DNA of 19,213 nt. It comes from CAZXCQ01 sp964639275 (GTDB lineage: Bacteria > Desulfobacterota > DSM-4660 > Desulfatiglandales > Desulfatiglandaceae). The position numbers and the translations under genes were made by a program. Shown in pieces: positions 1 through 8,226 of this stretch (within the stretch, counting starts at the first letter, position 1; the number at the start of each line of letters is the position of its first letter). The notes beneath the pieces are model-generated. The model had not been told where the DNA came from. It did no database searches and saw only the letters and a list, made by a program, of their open reading frames with translations. The DNA lies in contig CAZXCQ010000101.1 in the NCBI GenBank assembly GCA_964639275.1, positions 1 to 19,213 of the forward strand. Reading direction: 5' to 3'.

Positions 1-244
1 AAGTAACCGTTCACGGGTTCAAAGGTTCAGAGGTTCAAGGTTGCGTTTTTGTCCCCGGATTCCATTTCGGACGCGTATTCCGGCGAGAAGCGCCCGGATT
101 TGGCGGTGCTAACCTGAAAATTGGCAGCACATTGGCAAGCATGTGGCAAAACCAGCTGGTTTTACGAGCACTTCGGTTCTTCAATTTTGTCCTTGTCCCT
201 AACCCTGAACGGTGAACCCTGAACCTGTGAACGGTTACCAACTT
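1..244. repeat. Inverted repeat of GGTTCA-type units flanking a non-coding core
   Basis: Bases 3-14 (GTAACCGTTCAC) are repeated exactly, inverted, at 227-238. Beyond these 12-bp arms both ends continue as loose tandem GGTTCA units: about 15-42 on the left, and the complement TGAACC/TGAAC at about 203-226 on the right. The roughly 190-bp core has no convincing reading frame and carries a perfect 16-bp palindrome at 148-163. It lies directly downstream of the minus-strand flavin oxidoreductase gene. It looks like a small dispersed intergenic element rather than a terminator, because no T-run follows either arm. The left boundary may lie outside the window. Confidence 0.55.
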
Positions 245-277
245 CACAGATTTGAGAGGTTATTTTTTGCGCAAGCC

Positions 278-2194
278 CTAAATGGAGCGTCCCAATACGC
301 CGCCCTCGTAAATGGCGGCCTTGGCGCTTCTTGGCTCCAGGCAGTCTCCGATCTGATGGACCTCATAGCCCAGGGATTTGATCTGGTCAAAAAGCATGTT
401 ATCGGGGTGTGATCCAGTGGCGATGACAACCCTCTCCGCCTCCACCTCAACCTCCTGACCATCCCGGTTGAGAACAACTACCCTATCGTCTTCGACCCTC
501 AAGAGTTGGCACCCGGTCATGATCTCCGCATTGTACTCTTCAAGCTTTCTCAAAAGGATCTTTCTTGTCATGCTTTCGAGTCGTTTCCCAAGTTCAGGAA
601 GCACCTCCAAAATTGTCACATGACACCCGTTTTCAAGGAGATGAAGGGCGACTTCGGATCCGGTTGCCCCTCCGCCTACCACGACCACCTTCTTCTCCAC
701 TGTCTGCTCTCCATCCAATACCTCTGTAAAAGGGACAACAATCTTTCTTTCAATCCCATCAACAGGGGGAATGGAAGGTATAGAGCCGGTTGCCAGAATC
801 ACCACATCCGGATCATAGGTCTTGATCGTCTCCACCGTTACCTCGTGGTTGAAGTGGCATTTGACCCCAAATCTCTCGAGCTGTCTTTTCTGAAATCTGA
901 TGAGGCTCAGCAGTTCCTTCTTGTAACTGGTAACACTTCCCAATACGAGCTGCCCGCCAAGGACCCCTGCCTTTTCAAAGAGAGACACATCATGCCCCCT
1001 CTTTGCTGCCACCCATGCCACATTCAACCCGCCCGGACCGCCCCCGATCACCATGACCCTTTTGGGGGTTTTGGCCGGGTGGAATGCCATCTCCTTTTCC
1101 CTGCCCAGGGCCGGGTTGACCAAACACTCAACGCGCCCCCTTCGGAAGATCGATTCCATACAGGTGTTGCAGGCGATACAGATCCGAATGTCCTCCGTAC
1201 GTCCCTCCATGGCCTTGATAGGCATTTCAGGGTCTGCCAAAAGCCCCCTGCCGATACAGACCAGGTCTGCCTTCCCCGTTTTAATGATCTCATTAGCGAC
1301 AAGGGGATCATTGATCCTCCCCACCGCCATTACAGGGACATCAAATGCCTGTTTGATCCTTTGAGCCGATTCAGCAAGGCACGCCTTTTCCATAAACATG
1401 GGTTGGCATATCCATTCGGGCGTGGCGTCATTGCCAGCTGACACCTGGATCACGTCAACGCCCTTGTCCAGGATGATTCTCAGGATCTCGATACTCTCGT
1501 CAACAGTCAGGCCGTCCTTTACAAATTCCTGGGCGCTTATCTTAAAAGACAATGGGAAGTCCTTCCCGATCCTGTTCCTCACCTCGGTCACAATCTCGGA
1601 GGCAAACCGGGTCCTTCCCATGACATCTCCACCATATTCGTCCTCACGGATATTGGAAAACCTTGAAAGAAACTGGTTGATCAAATATCCATGGGCCCCG
1701 TGGATCTCTATGAGTTCAAAGCCGGCCTCAACCGCCCTGTCGGCAGCATCCCCAAATTTCTTGACCAACTCATGAATGCCATCACGGGTAAGAGGTTCCA
1801 CATCTCCGCGTATAGCGGGGCAGGGGAGAGGGGAGGGGGCCAGGGGCTTCCGTCCGATGACCTTGGCAGATGTCTGTCTGCCCCCGTGATGGATCTGGAC
1901 AGCAGCGACCGAGCCTTCCGCCTTCATTGCCTGGGCTATCTTTGAAAGGCCATCAGTGAACCGATCATTGTAGATCCTGGCTTGATGAGGGGAGACAATG
2001 CCCTCCTCGGACACCGCGCATGCCTCCACAATGACCATGGCGGGTCCGCCAGCCGCCCGCAACCTGTAGTGTTCGATAGTCTTATCGGTTATGGAGCCGT
2101 CGTCCTCTATCAGGAAGGAGGCGAGGCCCGGCATTACAATTCTGTTCTTGAGTTCGCAGTCTTTGATCTTGAATGGGGAAAATAGGTCCTTCAC
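278..2194 (-). CDS. NADH:flavin oxidoreductase, FadH / TMADH / enoate reductase type
   Basis: About 638 residues, close to E. coli 2,4-dienoyl-CoA reductase (671). The N-terminal half is an old-yellow-enzyme TIM barrel binding FMN, with the active-site signature HGAHGY at residues 165-170. A [4Fe-4S] site follows, C339, C342, C345 and C357. Its C-x2-C-x2-C spacing is that of trimethylamine dehydrogenase rather than the C-x2-C-x3-C of FadH. The C-terminal half has two Rossmann motifs, GGGPGG (384-389, FAD) and a later GGGATG (NADH). I chose the GTG at 2194 because AGGAG lies 8 nt upstream and the barrel starts immediately; a longer frame opens at 2284 without a ribosome site. Members reduce activated C=C bonds or demethylate amines, so the substrate here is unknown. 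It is monocistronic and divergent from the SixA-like gene. Confidence 0.88.
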   Translation of the reverse strand: MKDLFSPFKIKDCELKNRIVMPGLASFLIEDDGSITDKTIEHYRLRAAGGPAMVIVEACAVSEEGIVSPHQARIYNDRFTDGLSKIAQAMKAEGSVAAVQIHHGGRQTSAKVIGRKPLAPSPLPCPAIRGDVEPLTRDGIHELVKKFGDAADRAVEAGFELIEIHGAHGYLINQFLSRFSNIREDEYGGDVMGRTRFASEIVTEVRNRIGKDFPLSFKISAQEFVKDGLTVDESIEILRIILDKGVDVIQVSAGNDATPEWICQPMFMEKACLAESAQRIKQAFDVPVMAVGRINDPLVANEIIKTGKADLVCIGRGLLADPEMPIKAMEGRTEDIRICIACNTCMESIFRRGRVECLVNPALGREKEMAFHPAKTPKRVMVIGGGPGGLNVAWVAAKRGHDVSLFEKAGVLGGQLVLGSVTSYKKELLSLIRFQKRQLERFGVKCHFNHEVTVETIKTYDPDVVILATGSIPSIPPVDGIERKIVVPFTEVLDGEQTVEKKVVVVGGGATGSEVALHLLENGCHVTILEVLPELGKRLESMTRKILLRKLEEYNAEIMTGCQLLRVEDDRVVVLNRDGQEVEVEAERVVIATGSHPDNMLFDQIKSLGYEVHQIGDCLEPRSAKAAIYEGGVLGRSI

Positions 2195-2519
2195 AGAGTT
2201 TTCTCCTACGGGGTATGCTTCTTCATTTATTAGCAATAACCTGTCCTCGATCCCCACCTGAAAGGCGGGGAAACCTAATCGCACAGCTCGAGTCTATTGC
2301 GGCCGAGGGCGTGCATCAGGGAAAGGAATATAGAAATACGGTCAAGTTTGTCAAACAAAAAGTCCGGGCCTCTCTTAAATGAGAATAGCGGCGCAATTTC
2401 ATTGACCCCAAAAAGAGGTTTCTGATATCATTTATTGATTAATATATGTTGGGCGCTCAGTGTAATCGCACAGGCCGAGAAAATTGTGTTTAAGAGGTAT
2501 CCATACAGGGGAGTAGATC
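2195..2519. other. Divergent intergenic region (325 bp)
   Basis: No gene is seen here. It carries the minus-strand promoter at 2327-2354. A weaker plus-strand candidate for the SixA-like gene is TTGACC (2402-2407) with TATCAT (2427-2432), a long 19-bp spacer. The ribosome site AGGGGAG (2507-2513) lies 6 nt before the ATG at 2520. The stretch around 2420-2450 is AT-rich. No operator palindrome stands out. Confidence 0.5.
2327..2354 (-). promoter_or_regulatory. Sigma-70-type promoter for the flavin oxidoreductase gene
   Basis: On the minus strand, TTGACA (2354-2349) is followed after 16 bp by TATATT (2332-2327), a perfect -35 and a 5/6 -10. Transcription would begin near 2320, giving a leader of about 125 nt before the GTG at 2194. 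This position supports the shorter start chosen for that gene. Confidence 0.6.
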
Positions 2520-2987
2520 ATGAATGTTTACTTGGTGCAGCATGGAAGACCCGTGCCAGAAGAGGAAAACCCGGATAGACCCCTTTCAAGCCAAGGAAGA
2601 AAGGATGTGGAAAGGACAGCCACCTTTCTAAAACAGAACGGGGTGAAGGTGCAAGCAGTCTTCCACAGCGGCAAGACAAGGGCCCGGGAGACCGCTGAGA
2701 TCATCGCCTCCAGGCTCCAGCCGAACAAAGAAACCCTAGAAAAAAAGGGGCTTTCCCCCCTTGATGATGTAAGGGAGATCGCCCATGAGATCGAGAACAG
2801 CCAGAGTGATCTCATGATCGTAGGTCATCTTCCCCATCTGGCAAAACTCGCATCCTTCTTGATCACTGGCAACGAATCTATATGGCCGGCAGGCTTTCAG
2901 CAGGGCGGTGTGCTGTGCATACGGCGGGCCGAGGCGGAAAAGGGTTGGGTTGTGGCCTGGATGGTGGTGCCGGAGATCCTTTCGTAA
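2520..2987 (+). CDS. sixA: SixA-type histidine phosphatase superfamily protein
   Basis: 155 residues, the usual SixA size. The catalytic histidine is H8 in LVQHGR, the Q-H-G variant typical of SixA rather than the RHG of other branch members. The second histidine is H103 in VGHLPHL, and arginines in GKTRARET (52-59) fit the phosphate pocket. SixA proteins remove phosphate from phosphohistidine, for example on Hpt domains or on NPr of the nitrogen PTS; the target here cannot be told. The start has a strong AGGGGAG site 6 nt upstream. The next gene starts 14 nt after the stop codon, so the two are probably co-transcribed. Confidence 0.82.
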   Translation: MNVYLVQHGRPVPEEENPDRPLSSQGRKDVERTATFLKQNGVKVQAVFHSGKTRARETAEIIASRLQPNKETLEKKGLSPLDDVREIAHEIENSQSDLMIVGHLPHLAKLASFLITGNESIWPAGFQQGGVLCIRRAEAEKGWVVAWMVVPEILS

Positions 2988-3001
2988 GGAGGGCCGGGGC
3001 C

Positions 3002-4246
3002 TTGCCCAGATTACACAGTTTTTTAGGCTTTCTCGCGCTGGCGCTTTTGGCCTGGCTTTTTTCCGAGAAGCGAAGAGACGTCAGCATCAGGACCCTTGTT
3101 ACGGGCCTGGGCCTTCAAATAGTTTTGGCCCTGCTCCTCCTGAAACTCCCTGGCTCGCAGCAGGCCTTTCTCTGGTTGAACAAGGCGGTCCAGGCATTGG
3201 AAGACTCAACAAGGGCAGGGACCGGATTTGTCTTTGGATACCTGGGGGGTGGAGCGCTTCCATTTGCTGAAAAGATACCTGGTGCCAGTTACATATTGGC
3301 CTTTCGGGGGCTCCCGCTTGTACTGGTGATCAGTGCCCTTTCTTCCCTCCTCTTTTACTGGAGAGTGATTCCCATAATTGTCAGAGGCTTTTCGTGGGTC
3401 CTGAGGAGAGCCATGGGTATTGGCGGGGTTGAAGGCTTGGGCACGGCGGCCAACGTCTTTGTGGGTATGGTAGAAGCCCCCCTTCTTGTGAGACCCTATC
3501 TCATCAGGATCTCCAGGAGCGAGCTCTTTACCATTATGACATCTGGGATGGCCACCATTGCCGGGACGGTGATGGTTCTCTATGCTGCGATACTGAGTAA
3601 GGTAATCCCGGGGGTCATGGGGCATCTCCTGATCGCATCTATCATCAGCGCCCCGGCGGCAGTGACCGTGTCCAAACTGATGGTCCCGGAGACAGGCGAT
3701 CCATCGGCAGGAGAGGTGGCAATGCCCAGTGAAGCGAACAGTTCCATGGATGCCATTACCCGGGGCACCCTTGGCGGGGTCAGACTCCTTATCAATATCA
3801 TCGCCATGCTGGTGGTCTTTGTGGCCCTTGTCTACCTCCTCAATCTTGTCTTGGGCATACTGCCAGACTTTTTTGGCAATCCCATCACCTTTCAAAGGTT
3901 GGTGGGTTACATAATGGCGCCTGTCACATGGATAATGGGTATCCCCTGGTCTGAGGCCTTGATCACCGGCGAGCTCATGGGGACAAAGACCGTCCTGAAC
4001 GAATTGTTGGCATACCTCAAGCTGGCATCACTCCCGGAAGGCATCTTGACCGAGAGAAGCCGTCTGATCATTATCTACGCCATGTGCGGTTTTGCCAATT
4101 TTGGTTCTCTCGGGATCATGATCGGCGGCCTGGGGGCGATGGCCAGGGAGAGGAGGGATGAAATCGTAAGTCTAGGGATAAAGTCGATTGTGGGAGGAAC
4201 CATTGCCACCTGCATGACAGGCGCCCTGGTGGGATTTATTTACTGA
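3002..4246 (+). CDS. Concentrative nucleoside transporter (NupC/CNT family)
   Basis: About 414 residues with many hydrophobic segments, the usual CNT length. Family signatures are clear: GTAANVF (147-153) followed by EAPLLVRPYL (158-167), then a later NEL.AY segment and, near the C-terminus, CGFANFGSLGIMIGGLG. CNT proteins import nucleosides with sodium or protons across the inner membrane. I chose a TTG start at 3002 because AGGAGG (2987-2992), overlapping the SixA-like stop codon, lies 9 nt upstream. The frame is open back to 2882 inside the SixA-like gene, but that extension is not membrane-like. The stop codon overlaps that of the convergent Fe-S gene by 7 bp. Confidence 0.87.
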   Translation: MPRLHSFLGFLALALLAWLFSEKRRDVSIRTLVTGLGLQIVLALLLLKLPGSQQAFLWLNKAVQALEDSTRAGTGFVFGYLGGGALPFAEKIPGASYILAFRGLPLVLVISALSSLLFYWRVIPIIVRGFSWVLRRAMGIGGVEGLGTAANVFVGMVEAPLLVRPYLIRISRSELFTIMTSGMATIAGTVMVLYAAILSKVIPGVMGHLLIASIISAPAAVTVSKLMVPETGDPSAGEVAMPSEANSSMDAITRGTLGGVRLLINIIAMLVVFVALVYLLNLVLGILPDFFGNPITFQRLVGYIMAPVTWIMGIPWSEALITGELMGTKTVLNELLAYLKLASLPEGILTERSRLIIIYAMCGFANFGSLGIMIGGLGAMARERRDEIVSLGIKSIVGGTIATCMTGALVGFIY

Positions 4247-5742
4247 TCGATCACCTCGGATAATGGTCGGATGGCATCCTGGTGCCCGCCAATCGCTATA
4301 AAGTCCTTCAGTGTGATAGTATACTCTACCGGTACCACCACCGCCGGCGTTGGAACCCAGTAGAAGGAGCCCGGTTTTACCTGCTCCACATCCACAACAA
4401 AGGTAATCCCCCCGCCTGGCATGATGAAGGCGGGTGCACCGCCGACCGTCAGTTTTGCCTTTCTTTCTTTGATAGCCTCAGTTAATTTTAGCGGTCTCTT
4501 GGTAATCCCCGCCCGGGAAGCCCCTCCTGCACCGCCCACGAACATGGCTGAGACCCGGGAGGATTCACAACTGGAAGAGATCTCCTCTATTGCCCCGAGC
4601 GCCTCAGCGCTGGGGCTGATCTCAATAAACTCGCCATTCTCAAAGCGAAAAAAGTCATAGAATTCTCCAGTGGGTTCGGTTACGAGAAGGGTCAACCCGG
4701 GACGAACCTTGCTCTTCTCCATATCAATGATCTCAAGCGGGTTGATGATATTGGTTCCCCCAATACCATTGCCTTTTATGCCAAAGTATCGTCCAGGAGT
4801 GGATTTCTGATAGTTGAGCACGATACCTGATGGTATGGCATTGAAGTAGCGTCCGGAAGCGTGTTCTGAGAAAAGGGAGGTGAGCTGATGATCCAGGACG
4901 ATCACCTCGTCTGCTGCCTTCGCAAAAAAAGACGCGAAAAGCCCTGCGGTCCCACTGCCACACCCAACGGCTATCTTTCCGGAAATAACACCGTTGATAA
5001 CAGGAGGTCGGGCGACCTGAATCTCGAGCTTTGCTCCCCCTTTAACTGCCAGGGAAACCCGTTTTTGGTTGGCGATATCAGTCACAACTTTGACGGACAA
5101 TATACCGTTTTCTCCTCCCGTCGCACGCAGCCCACCAAGGGCGAGAACGGTAGCACTGTACTCTTCGGTGGTCACCATCCCAATACGCCGTTTCCGGTAG
5201 GTCACATCAGAGCCTTCATTGCCGATAAAAGAGTCGCTGTCTATCTTTACTTTAATCCCGTTTACCGTGAGTGGGCATTCGGTCACACAGGTAATCACAT
5301 CCACACCATCCACCTTTTCATGGACGATGTAGGGCGCAGGCCGGCTATCCGGAGACGTGGTACCCGCGCCGATGCCGGTAATGAGTGGTTGTGTGATTGC
5401 AGGGTCGTATTCCTTTGGGATAACATCGGTGACGTCACGGTAGGGTACAATCGGGGTATTTCGGACAAGCTCTTTGCCATTGTTCATATAACGGAGACAA
5501 GCCCCTGTGTTTCCGGGTCTGATCTCACAGCGTATCGGACAGTAGCTGCAGATCATTGCCCCCGTGCCAGGAATCACCTCGCGGGCCAGGGCATTTTCAG
5601 GGCAGACCTTTGTGCAGGCACCGCAGTTGACACAATTCTCGTTTGTTTCTGCCTTCTTTTTTATTACCCGGATGGCCTCCACCTGGCAGACAACTTCACA
5701 GGTTTTGCACCCGGTACATTTTTCCATATCGATCTGAATCAT
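4240..5742 (-). CDS. Polyferredoxin-domain reductase, 6-hydroxynicotinate reductase-like
   Basis: 500 residues from the ATG at 5742. A two-cluster ferredoxin domain is at the N-terminus (C9, C12, C15, C19 and C37, C40, C43, C47). A further cysteine set follows, C65, C68, C72 and C82, ending in the GNTGACLRY segment. The rest is a large domain with glycine-rich stretches (GIGAGTTSP; GCGSGTAG) and no recognisable Rossmann or molybdopterin motif. I recognise the pattern from proteins annotated 6-hydroxynicotinate reductase, a ferredoxin-dependent ring-reducing enzyme known from Eubacterium barkeri. The family match is from memory, and the substrate is not proven. It is the last gene of the LIV operon, 27 nt after livF. 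A TTG at 5757 is an alternative start; neither start has a strong ribosome site. Confidence 0.62.
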   Translation of the reverse strand: MIQIDMEKCTGCKTCEVVCQVEAIRVIKKKAETNENCVNCGACTKVCPENALAREVIPGTGAMICSYCPIRCEIRPGNTGACLRYMNNGKELVRNTPIVPYRDVTDVIPKEYDPAITQPLITGIGAGTTSPDSRPAPYIVHEKVDGVDVITCVTECPLTVNGIKVKIDSDSFIGNEGSDVTYRKRRIGMVTTEEYSATVLALGGLRATGGENGILSVKVVTDIANQKRVSLAVKGGAKLEIQVARPPVINGVISGKIAVGCGSGTAGLFASFFAKAADEVIVLDHQLTSLFSEHASGRYFNAIPSGIVLNYQKSTPGRYFGIKGNGIGGTNIINPLEIIDMEKSKVRPGLTLLVTEPTGEFYDFFRFENGEFIEISPSAEALGAIEEISSSCESSRVSAMFVGGAGGASRAGITKRPLKLTEAIKERKAKLTVGGAPAFIMPGGGITFVVDVEQVKPGSFYWVPTPAVVVPVEYTITLKDFIAIGGHQDAIRPLSEVIDQ

Positions 5743-5769
5743 AATGTAACATCTCAAAAAAGCCTCTTC

Positions 5770-6477
5770 CTAAATCCCCAGATAGGCCTCTCTGATTTCG
5801 GCCGAATTCTTTATTTCATCCGGCGGGCCTTCAGCCTTTATCTGACCTTCATGCATGATGTAAACATAGTTCGCGGCATTGAGTGAGGCCTCGGCGTTTT
5901 GTTCGACCAGAAGTATGGTTAAACCAACTTCATCCTGCAATCTTTTGATCGTCTCAAAAACCTCTTCAACCAGCTTCGGCGCCAAACCCTGACTCGGCTC
6001 ATCAAGCATGATGAGTTTTGGCCTTGTCATCAATGCGCGAGCGATGGTCAGCATCTGCTGTTCTCCGCCGCTCAATGAACCGGCCTTTTGCCTGGCCCTT
6101 ACTTTGATGACAGGGAAGAGGGAATAAACGAGCTCAAGGGAATCGTCCATGTTTTTGAGGGCCTCCTTTGGGTAGGCCCCCATAATCAAATTTTCTTGAA
6201 CGCTCATCCCGCCAAACAGGTGCTTGCCCTCGGGCACAAGCACGATCCCCAGTTCTACTTTCTTGTGCGTCTTTAAATGGGTGATCTCCTCATTTTCGTA
6301 AATGATCTTTCCCGCCCGGGGCTCGATCAAACCAAAGACCGTCCCGAGGAACGTTGTCTTCCCCACCCCGTTAGGCCCGAGCAAGGAGGTTATTGATCCC
6401 CTTTGGAGTTCCAGACTGGGTCCCCACAATACCTGCATCGGTCCATATCCGGATTCTATATTCTCAACCTTCAGCAT
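5770..6477 (-). CDS. livF: LIV-type ABC transporter ATP-binding protein LivF
   Basis: 235 residues, normal LivF size. Walker A is GPNGVGKT (34-41), the ABC signature is LSGGEQQ, and Walker B is LIMLDEPSQGL followed by the switch histidine region. With LivG it forms the cytoplasmic ATPase pair of a branched-chain amino acid or amide-type importer. I chose the ATG at 6477, where the conserved MLKVENIESGYG start lies, over an upstream frame to 6531. GGAGG sits just before it, and the start overlaps the end of livG by 14 bp, implying translational coupling. Confidence 0.9.
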   Translation of the reverse strand: MLKVENIESGYGPMQVLWGPSLELQRGSITSLLGPNGVGKTTFLGTVFGLIEPRAGKIIYENEEITHLKTHKKVELGIVLVPEGKHLFGGMSVQENLIMGAYPKEALKNMDDSLELVYSLFPVIKVRARQKAGSLSGGEQQMLTIARALMTRPKLIMLDEPSQGLAPKLVEEVFETIKRLQDEVGLTILLVEQNAEASLNAANYVYIMHEGQIKAEGPPDEIKNSAEIREAYLGI

Positions 6478-7222
6478 CTTCCTCCCCCCCAACCGCACGT
6501 CCAAGGTATACATCGATAACCTTTGGATCATCTAAGGCCTCAGCCGTTGGGGCATCAACCAGCTTCCTCCCCTGGTGCATCACCATGACCCTCTCGGCAA
6601 ATCCAACCACCGCTCGCATAATATGTTCAACCATGGCCACAATGGTTATATTCTCCTCCTCTTTTATCTTTTTGAGAAAGGCAATCATCTCATCAATGTC
6701 CCTGGGATGCATTCCCGCCAGTGCCTCATCCAGGAGGAGGAGCTTGGGGCTCATTGCAAGGGCACGACCGATCTCCATTAACTTCTTTTCCACCGAGGTC
6801 AGAGATCCCGCCGCGTGATCCCGGTGGGGGGTAAGTCCCACGAGTTCAATATAGCGATCGGCTATTTCCAGAGATTCGTCCACGCTGACTTTGCCGCTGA
6901 GGGTGCCGAACATCGCCCCCACAGCCACATTTTCCCGTACGCTGGCCGAACTAAACGGCCTTGGAATCTGAAAGGTTCTCCCGATCCCAATGGGGGCTCT
7001 CTTATATGGCGGCAGACGGGTGATATCATTTTCCTCAAAGATGATCCTCCCCTCATCGGGTATGTAAACGCCGCTAATGACGTTGTAGAGGGTGGTCTTT
7101 CCGCTGCCGTTAGGGCCCACGATGCCAATGGATTCCCCAGGTTCGACTTCAAGGCTCATATTATTAACCGCAACCAGACCACCAAACCGCTTTGTTACCT
7201 TTTCAAGTCTTAATAAACCCAT
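6464..7222 (-). CDS. livG: LIV-type ABC transporter ATP-binding protein LivG
   Basis: 252 residues. Walker A is GPNGSGKT (36-43) and Walker B is LLLLDEALAGMHP. The ABC signature is degenerate, LTSVEKK where LSGGQ is canonical, a kind of drift tolerated in LivG. The start lies 8 nt after the livM stop, and the GAGGGG ribosome site overlaps that stop codon. It is the partner of LivF in the importer's ATPase dimer. Confidence 0.9.
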   Translation of the reverse strand: MGLLRLEKVTKRFGGLVAVNNMSLEVEPGESIGIVGPNGSGKTTLYNVISGVYIPDEGRIIFEENDITRLPPYKRAPIGIGRTFQIPRPFSSASVRENVAVGAMFGTLSGKVSVDESLEIADRYIELVGLTPHRDHAAGSLTSVEKKLMEIGRALAMSPKLLLLDEALAGMHPRDIDEMIAFLKKIKEEENITIVAMVEHIMRAVVGFAERVMVMHQGRKLVDAPTAEALDDPKVIDVYLGRAVGGEEDAEG

Positions 7223-7230
7223 ATGTCCCC

Positions 7231-8226
7231 TCAGAGAATATAGCGTTCCAACGCAGTGCCCTTGGCCTTTCGCTTCACCATGCCGATGACTCCCTCGGGA
7301 AATGCCACGATGACAAAAAGGATGATCGGCGCGAAGATGAGGAGCTGAAACCCCGGTATGATGACGGCAAGCCAGTATTTGGAGAGTCCATACATGAGCC
7401 CTCCCACAATAGGACCAAGGAGGGTTCCAGCCCCGCCCAGAAGAACGATAATGATAGCCTCAATGGTATAGTGTATCTCAAAGGCATCGGGCGGAAATAC
7501 ATACGTCACCTTCAGTGCCCATGCGGTGGCCCCGAGCAGTCCGGCAAGTGAGGCGCTGGTGATAAAGGCCATGATTTTATATCTGGTCACATTGATCCCC
7601 ATCACCTTGGCGGCATCCTCATCCTCTCGCAAGGCAGTCAAGGCATACCCAATCTTGGCCCTCATATAATAGGTAGTGATGAAGGCGGCGACAACGGCTA
7701 TGGCAAACACCATGACATCGGCCCAGTAGGTGGAAAGCGCGCTGGCTGTCGCTTTCCCGAAGGCCCTCTTCATGTGCCCTGAAAAGATGATTCCCTCCGA
7801 GCCCCCCCATATCTTCGCCCCCTCAATGAGGTATCGAAATCCCTCATTTACGCCGATGGTGGCGATGGCAAAATAGGCCCCTCTGAGCCTCAAGGCCACC
7901 GCGCCCACTGCCAGGGACAGCAGACCTCCCATAACCATAGCAAGGATCAGGCCGATGGCAATGACTCCCAGACCTGCAACGTGGGAAAAGCGAGAAATGC
8001 TCAGGGCCATCCCGTAGGTGCCAAGACCAAGGAAGGCCACATAGCCAAAATCCACGTACCCCGTCATGCCCATGAAGATATTAAAGACCTGTCCCAGCGC
8101 GCAGTAGAAGGCGATCATGGCCATGAGCTGCCACATCCCCACCACATTGTTGGCGATCAGAAACAGGATAACATAGGCTATTAATACCGGAATCAGCGGA
8201 TAGTATTTCCCTGTTTGAGCTCTCAT
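7231..8226 (-). CDS. livM: LIV-type ABC transporter permease LivM
   Basis: 331 residues, mostly transmembrane helices. It has the typical LivM features: an N-terminal hydrophobic block, a GAYFAIATIGVNEG segment, and the EAA-like loop LGGAGTLLGPIVGG near residues 265-280 that docks on the ATPases. Its ATG overlaps the livH stop codon by 4 bp (ATGA), so it is translationally coupled. It forms the membrane channel with LivH. Confidence 0.9.
   Translation of the reverse strand: MRAQTGKYYPLIPVLIAYVILFLIANNVVGMWQLMAMIAFYCALGQVFNIFMGMTGYVDFGYVAFLGLGTYGMALSISRFSHVAGLGVIAIGLILAMVMGGLLSLAVGAVALRLRGAYFAIATIGVNEGFRYLIEGAKIWGGSEGIIFSGHMKRAFGKATASALSTYWADVMVFAIAVVAAFITTYYMRAKIGYALTALREDEDAAKVMGINVTRYKIMAFITSASLAGLLGATAWALKVTYVFPPDAFEIHYTIEAIIIVLLGGAGTLLGPIVGGLMYGLSKYWLAVIIPGFQLLIFAPIILFVIVAFPEGVIGMVKRKAKGTALERYIL

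Noticed and set aside
148..163. Perfect 16-bp palindrome as a terminator
   Set aside because: It has no loop and no T-run, and it lies beyond the gene end inside the inverted-repeat element.
506..1441. 311-codon plus-strand open frame
   Set aside because: It is antisense to the flavin oxidoreductase gene, has no family motif, and its composition is that of a shadow frame.
3206..3895. 229-codon minus-strand open frame
   Set aside because: It is antisense to the membrane segments of the NupC-like gene, and its histidine/aspartate-rich composition is typical of such shadows.
4888..5886. 332-codon plus-strand open frame
   Set aside because: It is antisense to the Fe-S reductase and the end of livF; no motif and no ribosome site.
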